Shown piece by piece: positions 55,270 to 63,275 of a stretch of DNA of 64,000 bases; the stretch's first letter is position 1; the number at the start of each line of letters is the position of its first letter. Source of the DNA: Pseudomonas luteola NBRC 103146 (GTDB lineage: Bacteria; Pseudomonadota; Gammaproteobacteria; Pseudomonadales; Pseudomonadaceae). The stretch spans positions 124,001 through 188,000 of the forward strand of contig NZ_BDAE01000001.1 in NCBI RefSeq assembly GCF_002091675.1. Reading direction: 5' to 3'. The notes beneath the pieces were generated by a model. That model did not search any database, was not told the DNA's origin, and saw only the letters and a program-made list of their open reading frames with translations. The position numbers were made by a program, and so were the translations under genes.

Positions 55270-56501
55270 CAAGCCTCTTTAATCACCCCATAGACCACAT
55301 CGAAATCAGCCTCGCTCAACCAGGGGCTGTTGCTGATGGCCAGGATTCGATCCGCCAGCCGGCGGGCTTCCCGGCATTCGACGGGAGGCTTGTAGGTAAG
55401 CGTCGTGTTCAGGTAGTGGTAATCCGGCAGGGAATGCACGAAGGGAATGCTCAAGCCGTAGCCACTGCCCCAGGCAGTCTCTAGCACCGTATCGCGGGAC
55501 GTACGGCTGGGCATGAGCACTAATAAAACGGGCCAGCTCCCCTCGCCCTCATGACCTACAAGGGGAACCAGCCCAGAAAGAGTGCGCAGTCGGCTGAGCC
55601 TGCGCTCGGCCTGTATGCGCTGTTGTGTGAGGAAGTCGGGCAGGCGCTTCAGGGCGCGGACCCCAACGGCCTGCCGCCAGGACCCAACCTGATGCAGCGT
55701 AATAGGCAGGGAAAAGTATTCATCGGCGGCGGCCACCCAATCCCCTTTCTTCAGCGCACGACGCAGCGGCAGGCCGTAAGCGAGCCGCAGACCCGCAGGC
55801 CGATAGAGGGCGGCATAGCCCAATAGCTCAACACTGCGCTTGAATTCCAGCCAGGGTTTTGGCTGCGCCAGCGCCTGACTGGCATGACGCAAGGCCTGAC
55901 GAATCGTCTCCTCGCGGGCGATAAGGGCGCCGCCTTCAAAAATCGTAAGCCCCTTGCCCACTGCCAGGCTGAAAAAGGCAATGTCGCTGCGTATGCCGAT
56001 GCTATGACCACCGACACGGCTGCCCAAGCCCTGGGCGGCATCCTCGATCACCCAGGCGCCTACCGCCCGGGCGCATTCAAGCGCTGGGTCGATATCGCTG
56101 ATCCGGCCGCACAGGTGGGTTGGGACGACGGCCAAGGTCTGCTCGTTGCACAAAGCCTCGAGCATTAATGGATCAAGGTCGAGGCTGTCCGGCTTGAGGT
56201 CACAGAGTTGCAGCTCAAGCCCACACTGGACAACCGCCAGCGCCACCAGCGGGCAGGTATAGGCCGGAACGATAACGGTCGTACGCGCAGGTGACAGCCT
56301 TTTCAGCGCTGTAAGCGCAATGACCATTGCCGCGGTGCCAGAGCTTTCCAGCTGAACATGCTCCACGCCTAGAAAACGCGCCAGGGCGGTGCTCAGGTTA
56401 CGCTCGCCGCCGGGCAGCAGGTCGCGCAACCGCAAGGGCAGGCCCGCTGTGGGCGGTGCGTCGAAGTAGGCTTTACGAGGAAGCGGCTTCACGGTGTTCA
56501 C
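55242..56501 (-). CDS. DegT/DnrJ/EryC1-type aminotransferase
   Basis: 419 residues, fold type I PLP enzyme of the DegT/DnrJ/EryC1 class, used to put amino groups on sugars or ketones. AFTCP-like VPAYTCPLVALAVV, VIEDAAQGLG with PLP-pairing Asp, and Schiff-base Lys in SLAVGKGLTIFEGG are visible. Last gene of the minus-strand operon. Start overlaps the half-size transporter gene upstream by 29 bases. An ArnB-like role, aminating a lipid-linked or nucleotide sugar, is suggested by the adjacent ArnE/F-like pair. Confidence 0.87.
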   Translation of the reverse strand: MNTVKPLPRKAYFDAPPTAGLPLRLRDLLPGGERNLSTALARFLGVEHVQLESSGTAAMVIALTALKRLSPARTTVIVPAYTCPLVALAVVQCGLELQLCDLKPDSLDLDPLMLEALCNEQTLAVVPTHLCGRISDIDPALECARAVGAWVIEDAAQGLGSRVGGHSIGIRSDIAFFSLAVGKGLTIFEGGALIAREETIRQALRHASQALAQPKPWLEFKRSVELLGYAALYRPAGLRLAYGLPLRRALKKGDWVAAADEYFSLPITLHQVGSWRQAVGVRALKRLPDFLTQQRIQAERRLSRLRTLSGLVPLVGHEGEGSWPVLLVLMPSRTSRDTVLETAWGSGYGLSIPFVHSLPDYHYLNTTLTYKPPVECREARRLADRILAISNSPWLSEADFDVVYGVIKEACHAERMTRS

Positions 56502-56856
56502 TCAGGGCCAGGCAAACGATGCCCAGGATGATCAAACCGGCAGCCAACAGTTGCGGCCAGCCCAGATGCTCATTGAACAGCCACACGGACAGCAGCATCA
56601 CGGAGACGATCTCCAGGTGCGAGGCCGCAAAGGCCGGGCCGACCGGCACGTGCTTGAGCAGGGTCATCCAGCAGAAAAAGGCGCCGATGTAGCCTACGAA
56701 CGCACCGTAGATCCATGGATGGCCGAATACCCGCCACAGCCACTCGGTGGTCATCGACAGGGGTTCGGCCTGCATGGCGGCGTATTTGAAGCTCAGCTGC
56801 GCCAGCGTATCGAACGCCATGAGTAGCAGAAAACCAATCAGGTAGAAACGCTTCAT
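56473..56856 (-). CDS. Half-size DMT transporter, ArnE/F-like subunit 1
   Basis: 127 residues, four membrane helices, SMR/EamA-half fold. Helix 1 has MAFDTLAQLSFKYAA: the D...Q-L-x-F-K pattern as in ArnE, without the EmrE Glu14 at the expected site, so it is not a drug antiporter of the EmrE type. Pairs with the following gene, with which it overlaps by 4 bases. ArnE/F-like heterodimers flip a polyprenyl-linked amino sugar. Confidence 0.85.
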   Translation of the reverse strand: MKRFYLIGFLLLMAFDTLAQLSFKYAAMQAEPLSMTTEWLWRVFGHPWIYGAFVGYIGAFFCWMTLLKHVPVGPAFAASHLEIVSVMLLSVWLFNEHLGWPQLLAAGLIILGIVCLALSEHREAASS

Positions 56857-57227
56857 GCCTGTATCCCTACCACGGCAACGCCAATGGAAATGAGGCTGAT
56901 GCCCAACACCCGCAATGGCGTGAGCTTTTCAGCGAAGAAAAAGCGCCCCGCCAGCATGATGGCCACAATATTGATAGAGCCCAGCAGTACACCCTGGGAC
57001 AGCGGCACCAACGACAGAAACGCCAGCCACACGACAAACTCCATCACGTAGCAGCCGATTCCCAGCCACAGCCACGGGCGACGGCTCATCTCTATCCAGT
57101 GCGCAAGTCCGCCCTTGTCCGCCGACTCGGTCGCTGCAGCCTTGAACGCCAGCTGGCCGACACTGTCGATCACCACATTGGCGATCCACAGCACGATGAC
57201 GAGCCCCGGAGAGGTTTCGGCCGTCAT
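56853..57227 (-). CDS. Half-size DMT transporter, ArnE/F-like subunit 2
   Basis: 124 residues, four membrane helices. Helix 1 reads NVVIDSVGQLAFKAAATE, matching the D-x-V-G-Q-L-x-F-K pattern in its partner. The overlaps with the flanking genes show tight coupling. Likely heterodimer with the adjacent half-transporter, moving a lipid-linked or other amphipathic product across the inner membrane. Confidence 0.85.
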   Translation of the reverse strand: MTAETSPGLVIVLWIANVVIDSVGQLAFKAAATESADKGGLAHWIEMSRRPWLWLGIGCYVMEFVVWLAFLSLVPLSQGVLLGSINIVAIMLAGRFFFAEKLTPLRVLGISLISIGVAVVGIQA

Positions 57228-58072
57228 GCCGTGACCCTGTCCGCCACAGGCGATACTGCCTGCTCGCCCAGCGCGCTCTTGATGAACGCAACCGTTTCGG
57301 AGGCCACCTTGCGCCGCTCACGGTCCACTGTGATCATGTGGTAGCTGTCTTCCAGCCAGACCGTTGTCACCGGGCCCTTGACCGAGCGCTCTACCAGTCG
57401 CGCGTTATAGTCGAGGCTGGCAATGTCGTCCTGGGTCGCGTGCATCACGAGACAGGGTGAGGTGATGTCGCCGAGCTGTTTGCGTACCTGGGTAGCTAGG
57501 GCATACATCTCTGCCACGGCCCACCAGGGATTGCCCGGCAAGCCTGCTGCGGCGCTGTCGCCGGAATTCATCTGGTCGACGATGTAGGTGCGCAGCATTT
57601 CATCCTTGATGCCATAGGGCGGCTGCTCGATGAACATGGTCTTGCGACCGATGCCCAGCGCCTTGCAGATCGGAAGGATGAAGCAGAAACGGGTGTAGAA
57701 CGGCATGCTCCAGCCGTCGTGGCGGAACATGGTCGCCAGCGCGGCTACGCCGGCAATCCGGTCCGGCTGATCGGCTGCCAGCTTGAGTGCCAGTAGCGCG
57801 CCCATGGACAGGCCCGCCACGAAGACATGATCGACCTGCTCGCGCAGCTTGTCCGCTGCAGCGCAAACACTGGCATACCAGTCCTGCCAGCGTGTTTCGA
57901 CCAGATCATCGGCTGTGCCGCAGTGGCCGGCCAGTTGAACACCATAGACTGTGAAGCCAGCCTTGTTCAGCCCACGGCCGAACAGGCGCATCTCGTTGGG
58001 CGTTCCGGTCAGGCCGTGGATCAGAAGGGCGCCGGTGCGGCCGCCTTCCAGAAGAAATTCATGTTCAGTCAT
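57224..58072 (-). CDS. Alpha/beta hydrolase (carboxylesterase/monoacylglycerol-lipase-like)
   Basis: 282 residues, starting at 58072 (MTEHEFLLEGGRTGALLIHG); the frame extends 74 codons upstream but that portion overlaps the HAD gene and has no domain. Oxyanion HGLTGTP (about 19), nucleophile elbow GLSMG with Ser89, catalytic Asp and His in DDIASLDY and SYHMITVD. Resembles Est30-like carboxylesterases. In this cluster it may cleave or transfer an acyl/ester group. ATGA overlap with the HAD stop. Confidence 0.87.
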   Translation of the reverse strand: MTEHEFLLEGGRTGALLIHGLTGTPNEMRLFGRGLNKAGFTVYGVQLAGHCGTADDLVETRWQDWYASVCAAADKLREQVDHVFVAGLSMGALLALKLAADQPDRIAGVAALATMFRHDGWSMPFYTRFCFILPICKALGIGRKTMFIEQPPYGIKDEMLRTYIVDQMNSGDSAAAGLPGNPWWAVAEMYALATQVRKQLGDITSPCLVMHATQDDIASLDYNARLVERSVKGPVTTVWLEDSYHMITVDRERRKVASETVAFIKSALGEQAVSPVADRVTA

Positions 58073-58818
58073 CGAGAGGGTTGCTCTTGAGGAACGAGCT
58101 CGTCCAGCCAGGACAGGGCGTCGTTGAAAGTGGAAATCGGTGCGAAGGGATAGCCGCGCTGGCGGCAATGATCGATCAGCTTGTACTTGGCCAGCACAAA
58201 GTCGGCACGGCCCGAGACGCAGAAGTCCGAAGTGCTGTCGCCAATGAATAACACGCGTTGCTGGCGCTGGTGCTGAAGGGCAAGCCGCTCGCACTTGCAG
58301 GTGCCGCTGTCGCGAAGGCAGTGCGGGCTGGCAAAGGGAGAGGCAAGTTCCCAGCTGCGCTCGCCGGTCTGGGTCAGGTAGTTGGCCTGCACGGGCAGCC
58401 CGCCCAGGCCGTGGCGACGCAGGATATAGCGGATCGCATAGTCTAGCCCGTCACTGATGACTTGAATCAACAGGCCCCGCTCACCGGCCGCCTCAACGAA
58501 GGCCTGAAAGCCCGGATCGATGGCGATACCGTCAAGATGTGCGTGAAACTCTTCCTGCGACATGTCCAGCAGTGCCACCTGGCCCTGCATGCAGTCACGG
58601 GAGCCGATCCGACCGGCCTCCCAATCGTCTTCCAGCTCTTGCCAGCCGGGGCGGCCAAAGCGTTCGAGCAGGGAGTCGATCACATCGACCTGGCTGATGG
58701 TGCCGTCGAAATCGCACTGGATCATCCAGGGCTGCGAAGGGTTCGGCAAAACCTCGCGAACGACAGGCGTATAGGGCCTGAGCGATTCGTCGAGCACGGA
58801 GTGTGAAAGATTATTCAT
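58069..58818 (-). CDS. HAD-IB phosphatase, MtnX/SerB-like
   Basis: 249 residues. Nucleophile and acid are Asp36 and Asp38 in QCDFDGTIS. Motif II is QVISDGLDY; motif IV is FIGDSTSDFCVSGRADFVLAK, typical of the HAD-IB class with phosphoserine phosphatase and MtnX. It dephosphorylates a small molecule, presumably a pathway intermediate. An unusual N-terminal 30 residues precede the domain. Sits between the exporter genes and the hydrolase in the same operon. Confidence 0.85.
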   Translation of the reverse strand: MNNLSHSVLDESLRPYTPVVREVLPNPSQPWMIQCDFDGTISQVDVIDSLLERFGRPGWQELEDDWEAGRIGSRDCMQGQVALLDMSQEEFHAHLDGIAIDPGFQAFVEAAGERGLLIQVISDGLDYAIRYILRRHGLGGLPVQANYLTQTGERSWELASPFASPHCLRDSGTCKCERLALQHQRQQRVLFIGDSTSDFCVSGRADFVLAKYKLIDHCRQRGYPFAPISTFNDALSWLDELVPQEQPSR

Positions 58819-59716
58819 GGAAATTCACCCGTACATTCTGGCCGATACGAAGCGTCGGCGGCTGATCGAACGCGAGCAGGCAGTCGACCACTCGCACGTT
58901 GGGATGTCCCTGGCTGTCGTCGTCCAGGTGGCTGCTGCCAAAGAGATCGCCCAGGCGTGTCACGTGCGCCTTCAGGGGCGGCTGGCCGGGCTCGGCTTCC
59001 AGCACAACATCTGCCGTCATGCCCGGCTTCACACGATGGACAAAGCTTTCATTGAGTTCTGCGCGGATTTGCAGCGGGCGCTCCGGCAGGATCACCAGCA
59101 GCGGCCTGGCATCCTCTGGCGAAACGAGCGAACCCTGGGTGGCGTTGACGCGCACTACCGTCCCGGCCTGCGGTGCGTGCAATACGCGCTCGGCCAGTCG
59201 ATCCTTGGCCAGCGCGACGTGCTGGCGGGCAATCTCGACCCCTGCCTTGGCAACGGCCTGTGCCGATTCCAGCTGCTGAACCTGTTGCCGGGCCTCGGTT
59301 GCCTGTTGAGGATCCACTGCACCCTGACGGGCGGCCTTCTGCAATTGCTGCGCGCGCTGGCGTGCTGGCGGCAGACGCTGCTCCGCCGCTTTCTGCCGGG
59401 CCTGCGCCTGCGCCAGCTCTGCTTCATAGGCCTTGAGTTCGGTACGGGCGCTTCGGTCGTCCAGCGCTGCCAGTTCGGCGCCGCGCTGGACCGTGTCGCC
59501 TTCGGCCACGGTAAGGCGTGCAAGTCGGCCGGCCTGCAGGGATTTAAGCTCCAGCAGCCCACCCTGCACCTCTACCTTGCCCCTCGCCATGGCTACATAT
59601 TTTGCGGCTTCGGTCGCAGCCGGTTTCGCCGGTCGCGGAGGTTTCTTGTCCGAGCAGCCTACGACCGACGCGATCATCAAGGCGGCCAGCAGACTGTGGG
59701 TAATACGCATGTTCAT
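58811..59716 (-). CDS. HlyD/MFP-type adaptor lipoprotein
   Basis: 301 residues. The signal ends in a lipobox, VVGC (Cys21), so it is anchored in the inner membrane. A lipoyl/barrel part (EVQGGLLELKSLQAGRLARL, GDTVQRGAELAALD) and a long coiled coil (EAELAQAQARQKAAEQRL, LQKAARQGAVDPQQATEAR) are recognisable. Links the ABC permease to the outer-membrane factor encoded two genes upstream. Overlaps the HAD gene by 8 bases and the ATPase gene by one. Confidence 0.9.
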   Translation of the reverse strand: MNMRITHSLLAALMIASVVGCSDKKPPRPAKPAATEAAKYVAMARGKVEVQGGLLELKSLQAGRLARLTVAEGDTVQRGAELAALDDRSARTELKAYEAELAQAQARQKAAEQRLPPARQRAQQLQKAARQGAVDPQQATEARQQVQQLESAQAVAKAGVEIARQHVALAKDRLAERVLHAPQAGTVVRVNATQGSLVSPEDARPLLVILPERPLQIRAELNESFVHRVKPGMTADVVLEAEPGQPPLKAHVTRLGDLFGSSHLDDDSQGHPNVRVVDCLLAFDQPPTLRIGQNVRVNFHE

Positions 59717-60456
59717 CAGGCAAACTCCCTGCGGGCGTGGCTGCCCTGTTCGGAGGGTCGCCAGTCACGTTGAATCTGCCCGTCCTCCATCTCCAGTACC
59801 CGGTCGGCATGACGGATCAGGCGCGGATCGTGGCTGACGCACAGCACGGTCGAACCTTGCTCATGGGCGATGCGTTGCAGCATCCGGGCGACGTTTTGTC
59901 CGTTTTCGGCATCCAGGGCACTGGTAGGCTCATCGGCAAACAGCAGTTGGGGGCGCTTGGCCAAGGCGCGGGCAAGTGCCACACGCTGCCGCTCGCCGCC
60001 AGACAGCGAAGCCGGGCGCAGGTCGAGCCGGTGAGCCAGCCCCACTTCCTTGAGCACCTGCCGGGCGCGCTCCAGGGCGTCCTGGTTGGAAAAGCCCAGA
60101 TAGCCCAGCGGCAATGCCACCTGCTCGGTAGCGGTCAGTGCCGGAAACAGATTGAAGCCCTGAAAGACAAAGCCGGTGTGCTTGAGACGAAAGCGCTCAA
60201 GGGCACGCTTGGCCAGTCCACCTAGCTTCTGGCCCAGAGCGCGGGTCTCACCTTCGTCCGGCGCCTGCAACCCACTGAGCAGCGACAGCAAGGTGCTCTT
60301 GCCACAGCCCGAAGGCCCTGAAATCAGGGTCAGCTCACCCGGATAGATGGAGACGGACAGCCGTTGCAATACGTGCAGGCGAACCATGCCCATGAGGAAG
60401 GATTTGCTGACCTCATCGGCTTCCAGGCTGGGAGCGGGACGCTTCACAGGAGTCAT
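59716..60456 (-). CDS. ABC transporter ATPase (MacB/LolD type)
   Basis: 246 residues. Walker A is SGPSGCGKST (about 46-54), the signature SLSGGERQRVALARAL, and Walker B LLFADEPTSALD. The start MTPVKRPAPSLEADEVSKSF is short for MacB but normal for LolD/DevA-type subunits. Forms the inner-membrane part of the exporter with the neighbouring FtsX-like permease. Confidence 0.95.
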   Translation of the reverse strand: MTPVKRPAPSLEADEVSKSFLMGMVRLHVLQRLSVSIYPGELTLISGPSGCGKSTLLSLLSGLQAPDEGETRALGQKLGGLAKRALERFRLKHTGFVFQGFNLFPALTATEQVALPLGYLGFSNQDALERARQVLKEVGLAHRLDLRPASLSGGERQRVALARALAKRPQLLFADEPTSALDAENGQNVARMLQRIAHEQGSTVLCVSHDPRLIRHADRVLEMEDGQIQRDWRPSEQGSHARREFA

Positions 60457-60460
60457 GTCA

Positions 60461-61597
60461 TTACCTCAACAGCAGTGCGGGGTCAGCGCGCAGCAGGCCG
60501 CGCATGGCAATGAGCCCGGACACGAGCGCAAGGCCCAGGACCAGGGCGGCGCAAATCAACGCGATCGGGGTGTTCATGGCCACGGGGACGTCATGGCGGG
60601 CGGCGACGCTTAGCAGGACCGTGCTGGTAAGCCCGGTAACAAGCAAGCCGAGCCCGCCAACCCAGCAGGACTGTTCAAGCACCACCTGACACAGTGATCG
60701 GAAGCTGGCGCCCAAGGCGTTGAGCACCGCATATTCGCGAGCAGAGGCGGCTACCATGGCCATCAGCGACTGGCTGGTGATCACCCCGCCGACCAGGCAG
60801 ACAATGCCTGCCATGAACAGCACGGCTACCCCCGCGCCGGTATCGAACATCCAGTAGAGCTGGGAGCGCCAGGCAAACTGCTTGGCTGTCCAGACCTCGA
60901 AGGGACCGAAAGATGGGTTGGCGACCAGGCGGGCCTGGGCCGCCTCGACATGGCTGGGCTTGCGCACCTTGGCAACGTAATAGGTCGGTCCGCTGCCAGG
61001 ATTGTCATCCCCCTGCAGCAGGAGGGCCGTGTCCAGTGAGGCCAGCACGTTGACGCCACCCAGGCCGCGCAGACCGGCAATGGCCGCGACGACATGAACG
61101 CGATGGCCATTGATCCATGCGGATTGATCCAGGCTGACGCCCAGCTGATTCAGTTCCGAGCGGTCGACAATGACGGCGTTGGGCTCTTCCAGGCGCTGGC
61201 GCAGTCCTGAGGAGAGCAGGCTGGAAAACATCATGCCCTGGCGGCCCGGATTGATCCCCGATACAAAGACCGAGACTCCACCGCTTTTCTCATGGGTGCC
61301 ATGCCAGTCGCCTTCCACCCAGATATAGGGTTCTACATCGGTAACATCCGGGTCCATGCGCAGGCGCATTTCTACGTCAGGACTGATCGTCCGACCAAAG
61401 TTGACGCTCTGGGTACCTGGATAGCCCGCCCATAAATCGGCGGATGAGGACGAGACATACACCGCCGCGCTGCCAAAGATACCCAGCACCAGTGCAGCCT
61501 GCACCGTCAGCAGCACACCGGAAAAGCCAATGGCCAGAATGGCGGGTAGAAAGCGGCGCCACTCGTGGAACAGTGTCTTACGGGCCAGGGCAATCAT
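60461..61597 (-). CDS. FtsX/MacB-type ABC permease
   Basis: 378 residues. One helix at the N-terminus (FLPAILAIGFSGVLLTVQAAL), a periplasmic domain (about 45-250) and three further helices near 265, 315 and 350: the MacB/DevC layout with separate ATPase. The N-terminus MIALARKTLFHEWRRFLP shows the amphipathic start of this family. It overlaps the outer-membrane gene by 4 bases. Confidence 0.9.
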   Translation of the reverse strand: MIALARKTLFHEWRRFLPAILAIGFSGVLLTVQAALVLGIFGSAAVYVSSSSADLWAGYPGTQSVNFGRTISPDVEMRLRMDPDVTDVEPYIWVEGDWHGTHEKSGGVSVFVSGINPGRQGMMFSSLLSSGLRQRLEEPNAVIVDRSELNQLGVSLDQSAWINGHRVHVVAAIAGLRGLGGVNVLASLDTALLLQGDDNPGSGPTYYVAKVRKPSHVEAAQARLVANPSFGPFEVWTAKQFAWRSQLYWMFDTGAGVAVLFMAGIVCLVGGVITSQSLMAMVAASAREYAVLNALGASFRSLCQVVLEQSCWVGGLGLLVTGLTSTVLLSVAARHDVPVAMNTPIALICAALVLGLALVSGLIAMRGLLRADPALLLR

Positions 61598-62994
61598 GTG
61601 TGCTTCTCCCCGGCTCCGGCAGGAAGCGGTGCGCCGCCCAGCGCCTTATAGAGCGCCACGAATGCCAGGCTTCGACGAGCCTGGGCCGTGGTAAGTTGAA
61701 GCGAGGCCTGCAACTGGTCACGCTGGGCGTCTAGCTGCTCCCATTGGCTGGTCAGGCCTAGTTGAGTCAGGGTCAGGCCGTGCTGCGCCCGCTCGTCCAG
61801 TGCCGCTTCTGCCTGTTGTAGGTGCGTGACCCGCTCCTGCTCCTGGCTAAAGGCCGCCAGGGCCGCTTCGGTCTGGGCAACGCTATCGAGCAAGACCTGG
61901 CGGTAACCCTGCAAGGCGGCCTTCATAGCGTACTTCTGGGCTTTCTCTGCGGCTTTGCGCTGGCCCCAATTGAAGATAGGCAGGTCAATAATCGGACCTA
62001 CCATGGGAACGCTGTTTGAGCGGACCTTTTCGTGCATTGTCATGTTGTAGGCATACAGATAGGAAGTGCCCAGCGCGACGTGAGGATAGAGATTGGCATG
62101 GGCCAGACCCAGCTCACCGGCTGCCTGCAGGACGTCGGCTTCTGCCCTTTGGATATCGGGACGGGTGCGCAGGAGGTCACTGGGCACCTGCTGCACCGAG
62201 ACCTGCTTGATGCGCGGCAGCGGCTGTACCGTATTCCAAGAGGCATCCGGTGAGGTCTGCCCCAGCAGCGCGGCCAGGGATTGCAGGGCTCGTGCCTGGA
62301 CCTGGCGGGGTTGCGCCAGGCGTGCCAGGGTCTCGGCCTGTTGGGCCTGGAGTTGCAGGCGCTGATCGGGCGACGCCAGATGGCTGGGAATACGGATATC
62401 CAGCAGGGCCAGGGCCTTCTGATCCAGCGCCGCCAGGGCTTCAAGCGTCTGGATCTGTTGCTGGGCGGCGCGCAGTTCGAGGTACTGGCGCACCACTTCC
62501 GAAACTACAGTGACCTGGGCGGCCTGCTGCTCGGCTTTGGCCTGCTTTATCCTGGCTTTGGCCTGCTTTTCAGCACCTTCACGCGCGCCAAACAATCCCA
62601 GGTCCCAGACCGCGTCCAGGCTGATCTGGAAAAAGGTATCCGTGGCTGAGACTTCCTCGCTGCTGCGGGTTGCCAATGACAGTTGGGGCAGATAATCGGC
62701 GTCAGTCTGGCGTGTCAGCGCGCGGGCCTGCTTCAGACGGCTCGAGGCTTGGGCCAGCGTCAGGTTATCGGATACCGCACGTGCCAACAGCTTATCCAGT
62801 ACGGGGTCGTTGAAGGACTTCCACCAGCCGTGCAGATCAACGGTCGGCGCTGCCGATGCAGGCTGGGCAACCTGTTGCTGCCACTGGCCCGGCAGCGTCT
62901 GGGGCAGCGCCGGTGCATCGATCTGCGAGCAGCCCGCCAGCACCGTGAGTGCCAGGCTGCAGGTAGAGCGAAACGTGACCGGAAAGCGAACCAT
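61594..62994 (-). CDS. Outer-membrane efflux factor (NodT/OprM-like lipoprotein)
   Basis: 466 residues. A signal ends at the lipobox LAGC (about Cys22). Long coiled-coil helices with QLLARAVSDNLTLAQASSRLKQARAL and LDERAQHGLTLTQLGLTS repeat the TolC domain twice. Completes the tripartite exporter. It is first in the minus-strand operon, so the exporter is transcribed before the pathway genes. Confidence 0.92.
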   Translation of the reverse strand: MVRFPVTFRSTCSLALTVLAGCSQIDAPALPQTLPGQWQQQVAQPASAAPTVDLHGWWKSFNDPVLDKLLARAVSDNLTLAQASSRLKQARALTRQTDADYLPQLSLATRSSEEVSATDTFFQISLDAVWDLGLFGAREGAEKQAKARIKQAKAEQQAAQVTVVSEVVRQYLELRAAQQQIQTLEALAALDQKALALLDIRIPSHLASPDQRLQLQAQQAETLARLAQPRQVQARALQSLAALLGQTSPDASWNTVQPLPRIKQVSVQQVPSDLLRTRPDIQRAEADVLQAAGELGLAHANLYPHVALGTSYLYAYNMTMHEKVRSNSVPMVGPIIDLPIFNWGQRKAAEKAQKYAMKAALQGYRQVLLDSVAQTEAALAAFSQEQERVTHLQQAEAALDERAQHGLTLTQLGLTSQWEQLDAQRDQLQASLQLTTAQARRSLAFVALYKALGGAPLPAGAGEKHT

Positions 62995-63275
62995 ACGACA
63001 GCGAACCCTGGACAGCGAGTATCCAATCGAAAGAGGTTTGTGTAGCCCGAGGCTACGGCGTGAGGGAATTGTGCAAAGTCAAACTTGCGTGGCTTTGCAG
63101 GTTTTGTGGAGGAACGATGGAGACGCGAACGTCCGGTGCGGATGAATGAACGCGCAGGCATGAAGTCCAAGTCGATACGCTTGGTTTGCGCTAGTTTGGT
63201 AGTCCGCGGAGCTACCCTCGTAGAGGTGTGAGCAGGTCCGTATACTGCTTCGGATTGAACTCAGAGGCGCTATGT

